Notes under the pieces: model-generated
What the model saw: only the letters and a program-made list of their open reading frames with translations
Told to the model about the DNA's origin: nothing
Databases searched by the model: none
Translations under genes and position numbers: made by a program
NCBI RefSeq assembly: GCF_030687535.1
Contig: NZ_CP117437.1
Span: forward strand, 5,143,501 to 5,207,500
Origin: Pseudomonas sp. FP2335
Lineage (GTDB): Bacteria > Pseudomonadota > Gammaproteobacteria > Pseudomonadales > Pseudomonadaceae
DNA length: 64,000 nucleotides
Reading direction: 5' to 3'
Part shown: one piece after another, positions 1-8,472 of the stretch
How the letters are laid out: each line of letters starts with the position of its first letter
How positions within the stretch are numbered: position 1 is the first letter of the stretch

Positions 1-1944
<1,944 letters not shown>

Positions 1945-2080
1945 TCCGACAAAAAAAACAGAACCCCCGCGCACCCACGTAGTCATCTAGATAGGCCTCG
2001 GCGAACGAGGCTCATCAGTGATGTCGCTGGCAGCCGTTGAACGCCAGCAGCGTCGAGCCCTATTTGCGAGGAGATACCCT

Positions 2081-2359
2081 ATGAAGCGTTCCGCTCTTGC
2101 TGGCTTGTTCATCACCGCTGCGATGCTGGCCTCCCCTGTTTTCGCCGCCGGTGACAAAGACCTCTGCGAGATCAACCTCAACAAAATCAACAACGGCAAA
2201 GCGCTGCTCGCCACCGACTCCAGCGGTAAAAGCGGCGAAATCGACACCGCCGTCGCCCAGGCCAAAGCCGCCCACGCTGCCGGCGATGAGAAAAAGTGCA
2301 TCGAGATAACCAGCAAGGCGCTGCAAGACCTGCAAGACCTCGACAAAGGCGGTAAATAA
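2081..2359 (+). CDS. small exported protein of unknown function
   Basis: A 92-residue protein begins with a clear Sec signal peptide (MKRSALAGLFITAAMLASPVFA, cut after AFA-like) and continues as a short, charged, helix-prone mature chain with two cysteines (DLCEIN and KKCIEI) that could form a disulphide in the periplasm. The ATG at 2081 is preferred over the earlier in-frame ATG at 2018 because it follows a GAGGAG ribosome site at a good distance and starts exactly at the signal peptide. It lies between the dehydrogenase gene and ssrA and ends 14 bases before a hairpin. I do not recognise a named family; the function is unknown. Confidence 0.75.
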   Translation: MKRSALAGLFITAAMLASPVFAAGDKDLCEINLNKINNGKALLATDSSGKSGEIDTAVAQAKAAHAAGDEKKCIEITSKALQDLQDLDKGGK

Positions 2360-2372
2360 TCCCACAGCCGTG

Positions 2373-2394
2373 AGGCCAACCTTCGGGTTGGCCT
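2373..2394 (+). terminator. hairpin after the small exported protein gene
   Basis: AGGCCAACC and GGTTGGCCT form a perfect 9-bp stem around a TTCG tetraloop, starting 14 bases after the stop codon. There is no long T run behind it, so it may be a weak terminator or an mRNA 3'-end stabiliser separating this gene from ssrA. Confidence 0.6.
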
Positions 2395-2460
2395 TCCCGC
2401 GCTGTTTGGCGTACACTGCACAGGCTTGTCACTCACTATGAAACAACGAGTTACAAGCAC

Positions 2461-2857
2461 GGGGCCGTTTAGGATTCGACGCCGGTCGCGAAACTTTAGG
2501 TGCATGCCGAGTTGGTAACAGAACTCGTAAATCCACTGTTGCAACTTCTTATAGTTGCCAATGACGAAAACTACGGCCAGGAATTCGCTCTCGCTGCGTA
2601 AGCAGCCTTAGCCCTGAGCTTCTGGTACCTTCGGGTCCAGCAATCACCAGGGGATGTCTGTAAACCCAAAGTGATTGTCATATAGAACAGAATCGCCGTG
2701 CAGTACGTTGTGGACGAAGCGGCTAAAACTTACACAACTCGCCCAAAGCACCCTGCCCTTCGGGTCGCTGAGGGTTAACTTAATAGAAACGGCTACGCAT
2801 GTAGTACCGACAGCGGAGTACTGGCGGACGGGGGTTCAAATCCCCCCGGCTCCACCA
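2461..2857 (+). ncRNA. ssrA: tmRNA (transfer-messenger RNA)
   Basis: The 5' end GGGGCCG pairs with CGGCTCC just before the 3' CCA to form the tRNA-like acceptor stem. The 3' part contains a T-arm (GGGGTTCAAATCCCCC). The internal message resumes at 2557 (GCC after TATAGTT) and encodes the tag ANDENYGQEFALAA, ending in TAA at 2599-2601. With SmpB the RNA rescues stalled ribosomes and marks the nascent chain for proteolysis; the LAA end is the ClpXP recognition signal. A genomic island is inserted immediately downstream, but the mature RNA, including CCA, appears intact. The next gene on this strand belongs to the island. Confidence 0.97.
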
Positions 2858-2868
2858 TTTCATCATCT

Positions 2869-2901
2869 AAAGACGTCCACGGACGTCTTTTTTTGTGCCT
2901 G
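2869..2901 (+). repeat. attL: left 33-bp direct repeat of the ssrA island, containing the ssrA terminator
   Basis: These 33 bases are repeated without a mismatch at 22017-22049. The repeat starts 11 bases after the CCA end of ssrA. It contains the hairpin AAAGACGTC-CACG-GACGTCTTT followed by T residues, a rho-independent terminator for ssrA. A tyrosine-recombinase gene follows within 150 bases, as expected for the integrase end of an island in a tmRNA gene. The exact crossover point within or beside the repeat cannot be read from the sequence. Confidence 0.85.
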
Positions 2902-2964
2902 AAATCCAGGTAAATCAAGGGTTTTAGGGCTACTGGCTTCCGTAGAAGAATTTTGAGTTCCAGG

Positions 2965-3025
2965 CGTTTTGGTATCCCATTTGGTATCCCGGACCCACCG
3001 GTGCTATTTTTGGGATACCAAAACG
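2965..3025. promoter_or_regulatory. inverted and direct GGTATCCC repeats upstream of the integrase gene
   Basis: CGTTTTGGTATCCCA at 2965-2979 is repeated in perfect inverted form at 3011-3025. A second direct copy of GTATCCC lies at 2984-2990, exactly 12 bases after the first (2972-2978). The block lies between attL and the integrase start codon. It could be the arm-type binding sites of the integrase or an operator for its gene. A related pair with the same 12-base spacing is present near the right end of the island (21911-21930). Confidence 0.55.
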
Positions 3026-3043
3026 GTGTCGGAGGTAGCTCTC

Positions 3044-4300
3044 ATGCCTACTAATGCAACCCACCTCTCAGACCGCCAACTCAAGGCAGTCAAGGCAACA
3101 GGAAAAGACTTCGTTCTCACTGACGGCGACGGCCTTCAACTCAGGGTCAGAGCCAGTGGCTCGATGATCTGGAACTTTAACTACCGCGAGCCGGTAACCA
3201 AAAGCCGCCTCAACATGGCGCTCGGCCCTTACCCAGCCCTCTCGTTGGCGAATGCCAGAAAGAAAGCAGCTGAGGCACGCGAACTGCTGGCGCAAGGCAT
3301 CGACCCCAAAGCTCACCGCGATGAGCTAAGGCAGGCCAAGCTGGCAAAAACCGAGCACACATTCGAGAAGGTAGCCACCGCCTGGTTCGAACTGAAAAAA
3401 CACTCCGTCACAACGGCCTACGCCGAAGACATCTGGCGCTCACTCACGCTGCATGTTTTCCCCAGACTCAAAGCCATACCCCTCGCAGACATCACCGCCC
3501 CCATGATCATCAAGCTTCTACGCCCGATCGAGGCCAAAGGCAGCCTGGAGACGGTCAAGCGACTTTCCCAACGTCTCAACGAAATCATGGCCTACGGCGT
3601 CAACTGCGGGCTGATCTTTGCGAACCCGCTCAGTGGCATTCGGGCAGCCTTCAAGAAACCGCAAAAACAAAACATGGCGGCACTTCCACCCGAAGAACTA
3701 CCCGACCTGATGCTGGCGATTGCCAACGCCAGCATCAAACGCATCACCCGCTGCCTGATCGAATGGCAACTGCACACTATGACCCGCCCTGCCGAGGCTG
3801 CTGGGACGACCTGGGCAGAAATAGATTTCGAGAAACGCATCTGGACCATCCCAAAGGAGCGCATGAAAAAACGCCGTGCGCACCCCATCCCCCTAAGCGA
3901 CCAGACGCTCGCGCTGCTAGAGACAATCAAGCCCTACAGCGGCCACCGGGAACACGTATTTCCGGCCGACCGAAATCCGCGTACCCACGCAAACAGCCAG
4001 ACCGCGAACATGGCATTAAAGCGTATGGGCTTCCAGGATCGGTTGGTCAGCCACGGCCTGCGATCAATGGCCAGCACCATCCTCAACGAACATGGATGGG
4101 ACCCGGAGTTGATTGAAGTCGCACTCGCCCATGTCGACAAAGACGAAGTCCGAAGCGCGTACAACCGAGCGGACTACATTGAGCGCCGGCGTCCAATGAT
4201 GATTTGGTGGAGCGAGTACATTCAAAAAGCCGCCACCGGCAATTTGTCGGTGACGGCCATTCATGAAAACAAAAACGGGAACGTCATCCCGTTTCGTTAA
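3044..4300 (+). CDS. P4-type tyrosine recombinase (island integrase)
   Basis: A 418-residue integrase with the N-terminal arm-DNA-binding domain of P4-like integrases (LTDGDGLQLRVRASGS..W.F.Y, residues about 8-90), a central SAM-like domain and a C-terminal catalytic domain. The catalytic set is readable: R248 (MTRPAEA), H337 and R340 (SHGLRS), H363 and Tyr373 (RSAYNRADY). The ATG at 3044 is chosen because a GGAGG site lies 8 bases upstream; the earlier in-frame ATG at 2969 lies inside the repeat block. It reads away from ssrA, 142 bases inside attL, and is expected to integrate and excise the 2869-22049 element. No AlpA-type excisionase gene was recognised nearby. Confidence 0.93.
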   Translation: MPTNATHLSDRQLKAVKATGKDFVLTDGDGLQLRVRASGSMIWNFNYREPVTKSRLNMALGPYPALSLANARKKAAEARELLAQGIDPKAHRDELRQAKLAKTEHTFEKVATAWFELKKHSVTTAYAEDIWRSLTLHVFPRLKAIPLADITAPMIIKLLRPIEAKGSLETVKRLSQRLNEIMAYGVNCGLIFANPLSGIRAAFKKPQKQNMAALPPEELPDLMLAIANASIKRITRCLIEWQLHTMTRPAEAAGTTWAEIDFEKRIWTIPKERMKKRRAHPIPLSDQTLALLETIKPYSGHREHVFPADRNPRTHANSQTANMALKRMGFQDRLVSHGLRSMASTILNEHGWDPELIEVALAHVDKDEVRSAYNRADYIERRRPMMIWWSEYIQKAATGNLSVTAIHENKNGNVIPFR

Positions 4301-4312
4301 TCAGTTCCTGCT

Positions 4313-4388
4313 GGCGACAGCGGCGACAGTGGCGACAACCCAAGTATTTAGCGGTCCTTCGTATGGCGACAACGTGGCGACAGTCGCC
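4313..4388. repeat. GGCGACA repeat cluster, left copy
   Basis: GGCGACA occurs at 4313, 4322, 4331, 4365 and 4376, with an inverted GTCGCC at 4383. The first three copies have a strict 9-base period. The same block, inverted, lies inside the small gene at 6558-6917 (three copies at 6683, 6692, 6701, then a CAACCC-equivalent, a 23-base spacer and further copies). Read on the minus strand, this left copy gives a peptide related to that gene's product (VATLSP...VVATVAAVAS versus VAALSP...VVATVAVVAT) and ends in a stop at 4303-4301. The two copies bracket the DUF3987 gene. Confidence 0.6.
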
Positions 4389-4421
4389 ACCGTCTGCAGC
4401 GCCCACAAGCTCTTAATGCCC

Positions 4422-4466
4422 AGCCCCTGAGGGCAGGAAGGCTTCGCCTTCCCGTCCTCAGGGGCT
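4422..4466. terminator. long hairpin downstream of the integrase gene
   Basis: AGCCCCTGAGG (4422-4432) pairs with CCTCAGGGGCT (4456-4466), and the stem continues inward (GGAAGG/CCTTCC) to a short TTC-centred loop, with one internal mismatch. It lies 122 bases after the integrase stop and has no T run, so it could be a terminator-like or structural element. Confidence 0.45.
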
Positions 4467-5200
4467 CACTTTAAAAACCGACGAACGGCCAATTGTCCAT
4501 TCCAAGCCACCTTCTTCCAAACACGTACAACGCCTAAAAACCCCACCGCACACCCAGTTGACCACCCTCCGAGCACGCGTTACACCAGAGCCGTAAAGCG
4601 CTGTCATCGACAGCATTGCCCAGGTAGCCAGGGACCTTTAAGGCTACGCCCTACAGTGGTGGTCCCAGCCCATGCGCGCTCGCTTCCAATTAGGCGCGCA
4701 GTCACGCCCAACGTGATCGAAGCCAACTTATCCACAGTGCAAATGCGGCAGCCCACGCCCGTCTCTTTCTCCAGGAAAGAGACGGGCGCCGAAACCACTG
4801 CCGCAGCCCTTGCCGGGCAACACATTGCAGCGTTTGTCACTGTGACAATCGGCGTGACAAACCCCGATGTCACCCGCAGCAGCAATGCAGATGATGGTGC
4901 CGCAGCCCACGGAATGAACTGCACCTGACTGACAGTCAGGCACGCCCTGGTCATCGCATTACTGCCTGCAACAGACTCAGGATCTCGCGGCGCTGGTCTC
5001 GTCAGCCAACGCAGCCTCCACCCGCCCACCGTTATCGGTGCTCAGGAGGCCAGATCATGAGATGCCCAAGCTCCCGGTAGTAAAGAGCCGCCCGTCCCGC
5101 GTAAGTGGACAACCCTCACAGGCTGCAGGGGCCTTGATCCCTGATAACACTCAACAACCGTGGCGGGGAGAGTGAGGGAGAAATTCGAAGCACCAGGAGA

Positions 5201-6574
5201 ATGACGATGCAATTGTGCGAAGCGTTTGACCTGCCACAGCCGCTGCTGGAATACCGGCCCGAGCCGCTGGCGTATCCGGTCGAAGCGTTGGGACAGATAT
5301 TAGGACCAGCCGTCGAACGCATGGCCGAGGTGATCGGCGTGCCCTGCGCCATGGCTGCGCAATCGGTGTTGGCCACTGCCGCCCTGGTGACCCAGTCGCA
5401 CGCCAATGTGCAGCTCGATGGCCGTGTTTATCCGTTATCCCTGTACATGCTGACGGTGGCATCGTCGGGTGATCGGAAAAGCGCAGTGGATCATCTGGCG
5501 CTGGCGGCTGCGCGTGAGTGGGAGCGGCGGCAGTGGATGTTGTACTTGCAGCAACTGAAAGCCAATCGCGCCGCCATTCGAGGAAAGCACGAAGCTCGTG
5601 AGTTATCCGACCCCGTCCCGCCCAGGTTGATCATCGCCGAGCCCACCATTGAGGCGCTGATCAAAAACCTATGCCAGGGCTTGCCCAGCATGGGGTTATT
5701 CAACGATGAGGGCGGCCAGTTTCTGGGCAGCAGCACCATGAGTAAAGAGAACCAACTCAAGGCCATCACAACCCTGTCAGCGCTCTGGGATGGCAGCCCC
5801 ATCGACCGGGCGCGCTCCATGCCTGGCGAAAGCCTGCGAGCTTATGATCGCCGTCTCAGTCTGCATCTGATGCTGCAACCTTACCTCGCCAACCAGCTAC
5901 TCACAGATCGAATGATCAACGGCCAAGGCATTCTTGGGCGCTGCCTGATCAGTTGGCCCGAACGCCTTGTGGGGCGGCGCTTGTACAAGGCAGTGGACCT
6001 AACGCGAGATACCAAAATCCTGCGTTACCAAGCACGCATCACCGCTTTGCTGAATAAGCCGATGTCGTTGCACAAGGATGGTTCACTTAACGCTGACAGG
6101 CTGGAACTGACACCCAGCGCGCGCACTGCCTGGATCGATATTCACGACACTATCGAATGCCAATCTGGTGAATTTGGCGAGCTGTCCGGCATTCAATCCG
6201 TCGCGGGGAAAGCAGCAGCCAACGTACTGCGTATCGCCGGGGTATTGGCGGTGATTGAAGACGCGCATGCAGTGGACGAACCCCATATCCAGCGCGCCTC
6301 GACGCTGATGGATTACTACCTGGCCGAAATCCAGCGCCTGACGGAGCAAGAGCCCATCAACACGTTACGCGAGGAGTCGGATCGATTGCTGCGCTGGCTG
6401 ACGCAAAAAGGCTGGACCCAATTTACCGTCCGCGACCTCAATCGCAATGGCCCCCGCTTTGCCCGCAAAAGCAGTCATCACACCATTACGCTGCTGGTCG
6501 AATTGATCTCACATAGCTGGCTGGACTCTCCTGACGGAAAGACCTTCGAGGTGCGCCATGTTCCGCCTCAATGA
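5201..6574 (+). CDS. DUF3987 (YfjI-like) domain protein
   Basis: A 457-residue protein of the DUF3987/YfjI type found in integrative elements, often in the place of a primase-helicase. Seen: a P-loop-like stretch LTVASSGDRKSAVDHLAL near residue 90 (GDRKS replacing the usual GxGKS), then FNDEGGQFLG (Walker-B-like position) and a C-terminal region with a winged-helix appearance (FTVRDLNRNGPRFARKSS). A role in element replication or maintenance is known only by association for this family. The start at 5201 follows AGGAGA; an ATG two codons later (5207) is an alternative. Its 3' end overlaps the next gene by 17 bases. A short, decayed second copy of its P-loop region lies at about 8163-8255. Confidence 0.75.
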   Translation: MTMQLCEAFDLPQPLLEYRPEPLAYPVEALGQILGPAVERMAEVIGVPCAMAAQSVLATAALVTQSHANVQLDGRVYPLSLYMLTVASSGDRKSAVDHLALAAAREWERRQWMLYLQQLKANRAAIRGKHEARELSDPVPPRLIIAEPTIEALIKNLCQGLPSMGLFNDEGGQFLGSSTMSKENQLKAITTLSALWDGSPIDRARSMPGESLRAYDRRLSLHLMLQPYLANQLLTDRMINGQGILGRCLISWPERLVGRRLYKAVDLTRDTKILRYQARITALLNKPMSLHKDGSLNADRLELTPSARTAWIDIHDTIECQSGEFGELSGIQSVAGKAAANVLRIAGVLAVIEDAHAVDEPHIQRASTLMDYYLAEIQRLTEQEPINTLREESDRLLRWLTQKGWTQFTVRDLNRNGPRFARKSSHHTITLLVELISHSWLDSPDGKTFEVRHVPPQ

Positions 6575-6917
6575 CGCGGTGCGCCGTTACCAGGCGCAGC
6601 ATCAGACACGACCTGCATTGCGGAGTGTCGCCACTTCCGTCGCCGCCTTGTCGCCATGCTTCAGAGCAGCAACTACAAGGGTTGTCGCCACTGTCGCCGT
6701 TGTCGCCACACCCGCCTTAGGGCCTGTCAACATCGGCCAACTGATCCACCAACTGCGCGAAGAGGGAGCAATGTTGCGGCATCAGCAAAACGCCCTGATT
6801 ATTCGTCCCACACATTGGCAACAAGTGAACAAGATCAGCGCCCACTGGAAAGCGGTGCTGCGCTTTCTGCAAGACACGGAAAACGGTGAAGCCGATGGCA
6901 TTGCTCGGCCGGCGTGA
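6558..6917 (+). CDS. small island protein with VAT repeats
   Basis: A 119-residue protein overlaps the end of the DUF3987 gene and the start of the next recombinase gene, which suggests translational coupling in one transcript. Residues about 20-55 consist of valine-alanine-threonine repeats (SVATSVAALS, VVATVAVVAT) encoded by TGTCGCC-type DNA repeats. The C-terminal part (GQLIHQLREEGAMLRHQQNALII..H) looks like an ordinary helical domain. No family is recognised. The repeats may matter as DNA rather than as protein, because an inverted copy lies outside this gene at 4313-4388. Confidence 0.6.
   Translation: MFRLNDAVRRYQAQHQTRPALRSVATSVAALSPCFRAATTRVVATVAVVATPALGPVNIGQLIHQLREEGAMLRHQQNALIIRPTHWQQVNKISAHWKAVLRFLQDTENGEADGIARPA
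6626..6707. repeat. TGTCGCC repeat cluster, right copy (inside a coding region)
   Basis: TGTCGCC occurs at 6626, 6649, 6683, 6692 and 6701, plus GTCGCC at 6639; the last three have a strict 9-base period. Read on the opposite strand, it reproduces the order and spacing of the left cluster (three copies at 9 bases, then CAACCC, a 23-base spacer, then ATGGCGACA). Confidence 0.6.
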
Positions 6918-7875
6918 TGGCCGCAACTTTGGCTACGGCCGTCAGCTCAGCTATGCCGGCCCACAAGCGCTGAAAGATATGTTTGCCGGCGGCCACTTCG
7001 CTACGGTCAAAGCACACAGTGATCGCTGGCAGGCTTTCGTGAAGTGGTGTCGGTCAGCGGACGGCCCCGGTTACAACGACGCCCGCCAGATAGATCGCAG
7101 TACCTTGCACAGCTACGCCACACACCTGCGTCAGCAAATCCAACAAGGTGAAATCTGCATCGCCACCGCGCAGAACCGCCTGAGTAGCGTAAACCGTACC
7201 CTCGCAGCACTACGCGGCGACCAGTACGTGAAAATCGCCAGCCCGAGTAAGGCACTCGGCATGCAGCGATCAAGCGTACGCACCCGCGCACCGGATGGCC
7301 AAGAGCACCAACAATTGAGTCGAGTGATTGAAGCGCTTCGTGAGCAGCAACACCACCGTGTCGCGGCGATTGTCTGCTTGGCCCGCGCAACCGGCATGCG
7401 CTTGCGCGAAACGATCTTGGCTGACCTGCCACGTTTGCAAAGTGAGGCTAAACACTTAGGCCGCATCAATATTCAGGATGGGACCAAAGGCGGCCGGGCT
7501 GGCGCTTCAGCACCGCGATGGATCATCGCAAATAACGAGGTTAAGGCAGCCTTGCAGATGGCTCGTTACGCCTCGCCACCCCACAGCCGCAATTTGCTGG
7601 CCGAAGGTGAAAGCTACGCCAAGTTCCAGCAACAGACGGTGAGGCCAGCCCGTGAATTGCTTCAGAAGCTGGGACTGAAGGGGGTTCATGAATTTCGAGC
7701 GGCTTATGCGTGCGAGCGCTACATACAGCTCACGGGCCACGCGGCCCCCGTCAATGGTGGCCGATGCTATCGCATCGACCACGCTCTGGACCAAAGGGCG
7801 CGACGGCAAATCAGTCTTGAGCTTGGGCATAACCGGATCGATGTCATTTCGGCCTACATTGGAGGTCGAGCGTGA
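6886..7875 (+). CDS. second tyrosine recombinase (integrase-domain protein)
   Basis: A protein of about 329 residues with a SAM-like N-terminal domain (residues about 40-120: HSDRWQAFVKWC...TLHSYATHLRQQ) and a recombinase catalytic domain. Readable catalytic elements are Arg in TGMRLRE, the HxxR-like HEFRAAYACERY, and LGHNRIDVISAYIGG with the presumed catalytic tyrosine near the end. It resembles the integrase-domain proteins often placed after DUF3987 in Pseudomonas islands, not the P4-type integrase at the ssrA end. The start is uncertain: GTG at 6886 or ATG at 6895, both overlapping the previous gene. Its stop overlaps the next ORF (ATGA at 7872). Confidence 0.8.
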   Translation: MKPMALLGRRDGRNFGYGRQLSYAGPQALKDMFAGGHFATVKAHSDRWQAFVKWCRSADGPGYNDARQIDRSTLHSYATHLRQQIQQGEICIATAQNRLSSVNRTLAALRGDQYVKIASPSKALGMQRSSVRTRAPDGQEHQQLSRVIEALREQQHHRVAAIVCLARATGMRLRETILADLPRLQSEAKHLGRINIQDGTKGGRAGASAPRWIIANNEVKAALQMARYASPPHSRNLLAEGESYAKFQQQTVRPARELLQKLGLKGVHEFRAAYACERYIQLTGHAAPVNGGRCYRIDHALDQRARRQISLELGHNRIDVISAYIGGRA

Positions 7876-8240
7876 CCAGACCCTTCAATATGGAGCTGTT
7901 CCTGAGCGGCGTAATGACTGGTTCAAAGGTCACGCAGCAACGTCACCTACGGCAAGCTCGATTCATGCAAGCGGCCATTCAAGAGCGCTGGCAGCGTGAT
8001 AATCCTTGGACTTGGCAGCTTAAGCATGTGCGCTGGTTTCTCACGCAGTATCTGAAAGATCATTCAGACGCCACCCGATATTATTACCTACTCACGGCTT
8101 CATTGGTCTGGAAGCGATTAGGGAAGAACCGAGACTTGGTGATCGCCCCTGCCGTGTGCCGCAACTTGCTGACAGTAGTTTGCTCAGGTGATCGTAAAAG
8201 CGCGGTAGAGCAAATAGCCCTGCAAGCCGTAAGCGACTGA
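7872..8240 (+). pseudogene. hypothetical ORF whose 3' end is a decayed DUF3987 fragment
   Basis: The 122-codon ORF starts with ATGA overlapping the recombinase gene. Its first ~95 residues (MTRPFNMELFLSGVMTGSKV...YYYLLTASLVWKRLGK) look like an intact small helical protein. The last ~25 residues (LLTVVCSGDRKSAVEQIALQAVSD) instead match the P-loop region of the DUF3987 protein in this window (LTVASSGDRKSAVDHLALAAARE). The resemblance continues a few codons past the stop (TGA where the intact gene has TGG, then E..Q.). The ORF is therefore a junction of two genes, and its C-terminus is not original. The defence cargo begins right after it. Confidence 0.7.
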
Positions 8241-8472
8241 GAGATACAGCAAGTGGGTCATTTTTGGGGAACAGCTCCATGCTCAACGCACTGCAATGAG
8301 CATCAGCGCGAATCACCGACATGAAAAAGTCAGTACAGCTAGTGCTAGACGCCCAACCTGGCCCGTGTAACCGACACTGCTCAGTGCCGAGCTCGGATTG
8401 AGATACAATCCCCGGCATTTAATACCATTGGGACCGGCATCCGCTCCCTGGGTGCCCACAAGAGATTCCGCA

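Larger units (their letters stand above)
4301..5200. other. 900-base gene-poor region rich in palindromes, with a DnaA-box match
   Basis: No convincing gene was found; a 90-codon open frame at 4656-4928 (+) has no recognisable product. Visible structure: the GGCGACA cluster (4313-4388), a long hairpin (4422-4466, outer stem AGCCCCTGAGG/CCTCAGGGGCT), a perfect DnaA-box sequence TTATCCACA (4728-4736), a 14-bp perfect stem with a 5-base loop (4756-4769/4775-4788), a 15-bp palindrome TTGTCACTGTGACAA (4834-4848) with another GTGACAA at 4854, and a 17-bp palindrome CCTGACTG-A-CAGTCAGG (4924-4940). Such clustering directly upstream of a DUF3987 gene would fit a control or replication region of the island, but that is inference. 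Confidence 0.5.

Noticed and set aside
4656..4928. 90-codon ORF in the palindrome-rich region of the island
   Set aside because: No ribosome site or recognisable family, and it runs through the palindromes; the sequence looks selected for DNA structure, not for protein.
4311..6712. CRISPR-like array suggested by the regular GGCGACA/TGTCGCC repeats
   Set aside because: The repeat units are 7-9 bases with no spacer-length intervals and no cas genes nearby; they are iteron-like or coding repeats.
4301..8240. AlpA-like excisionase or regulator gene expected in P4-type islands
   Set aside because: None was found in either strand; only the two recombinases and the DUF3987 gene are recognisable.
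8398..8472. 25-codon upstream extension of hsdM
   Set aside because: It covers a likely promoter segment, and the family N-terminus begins at 8473.
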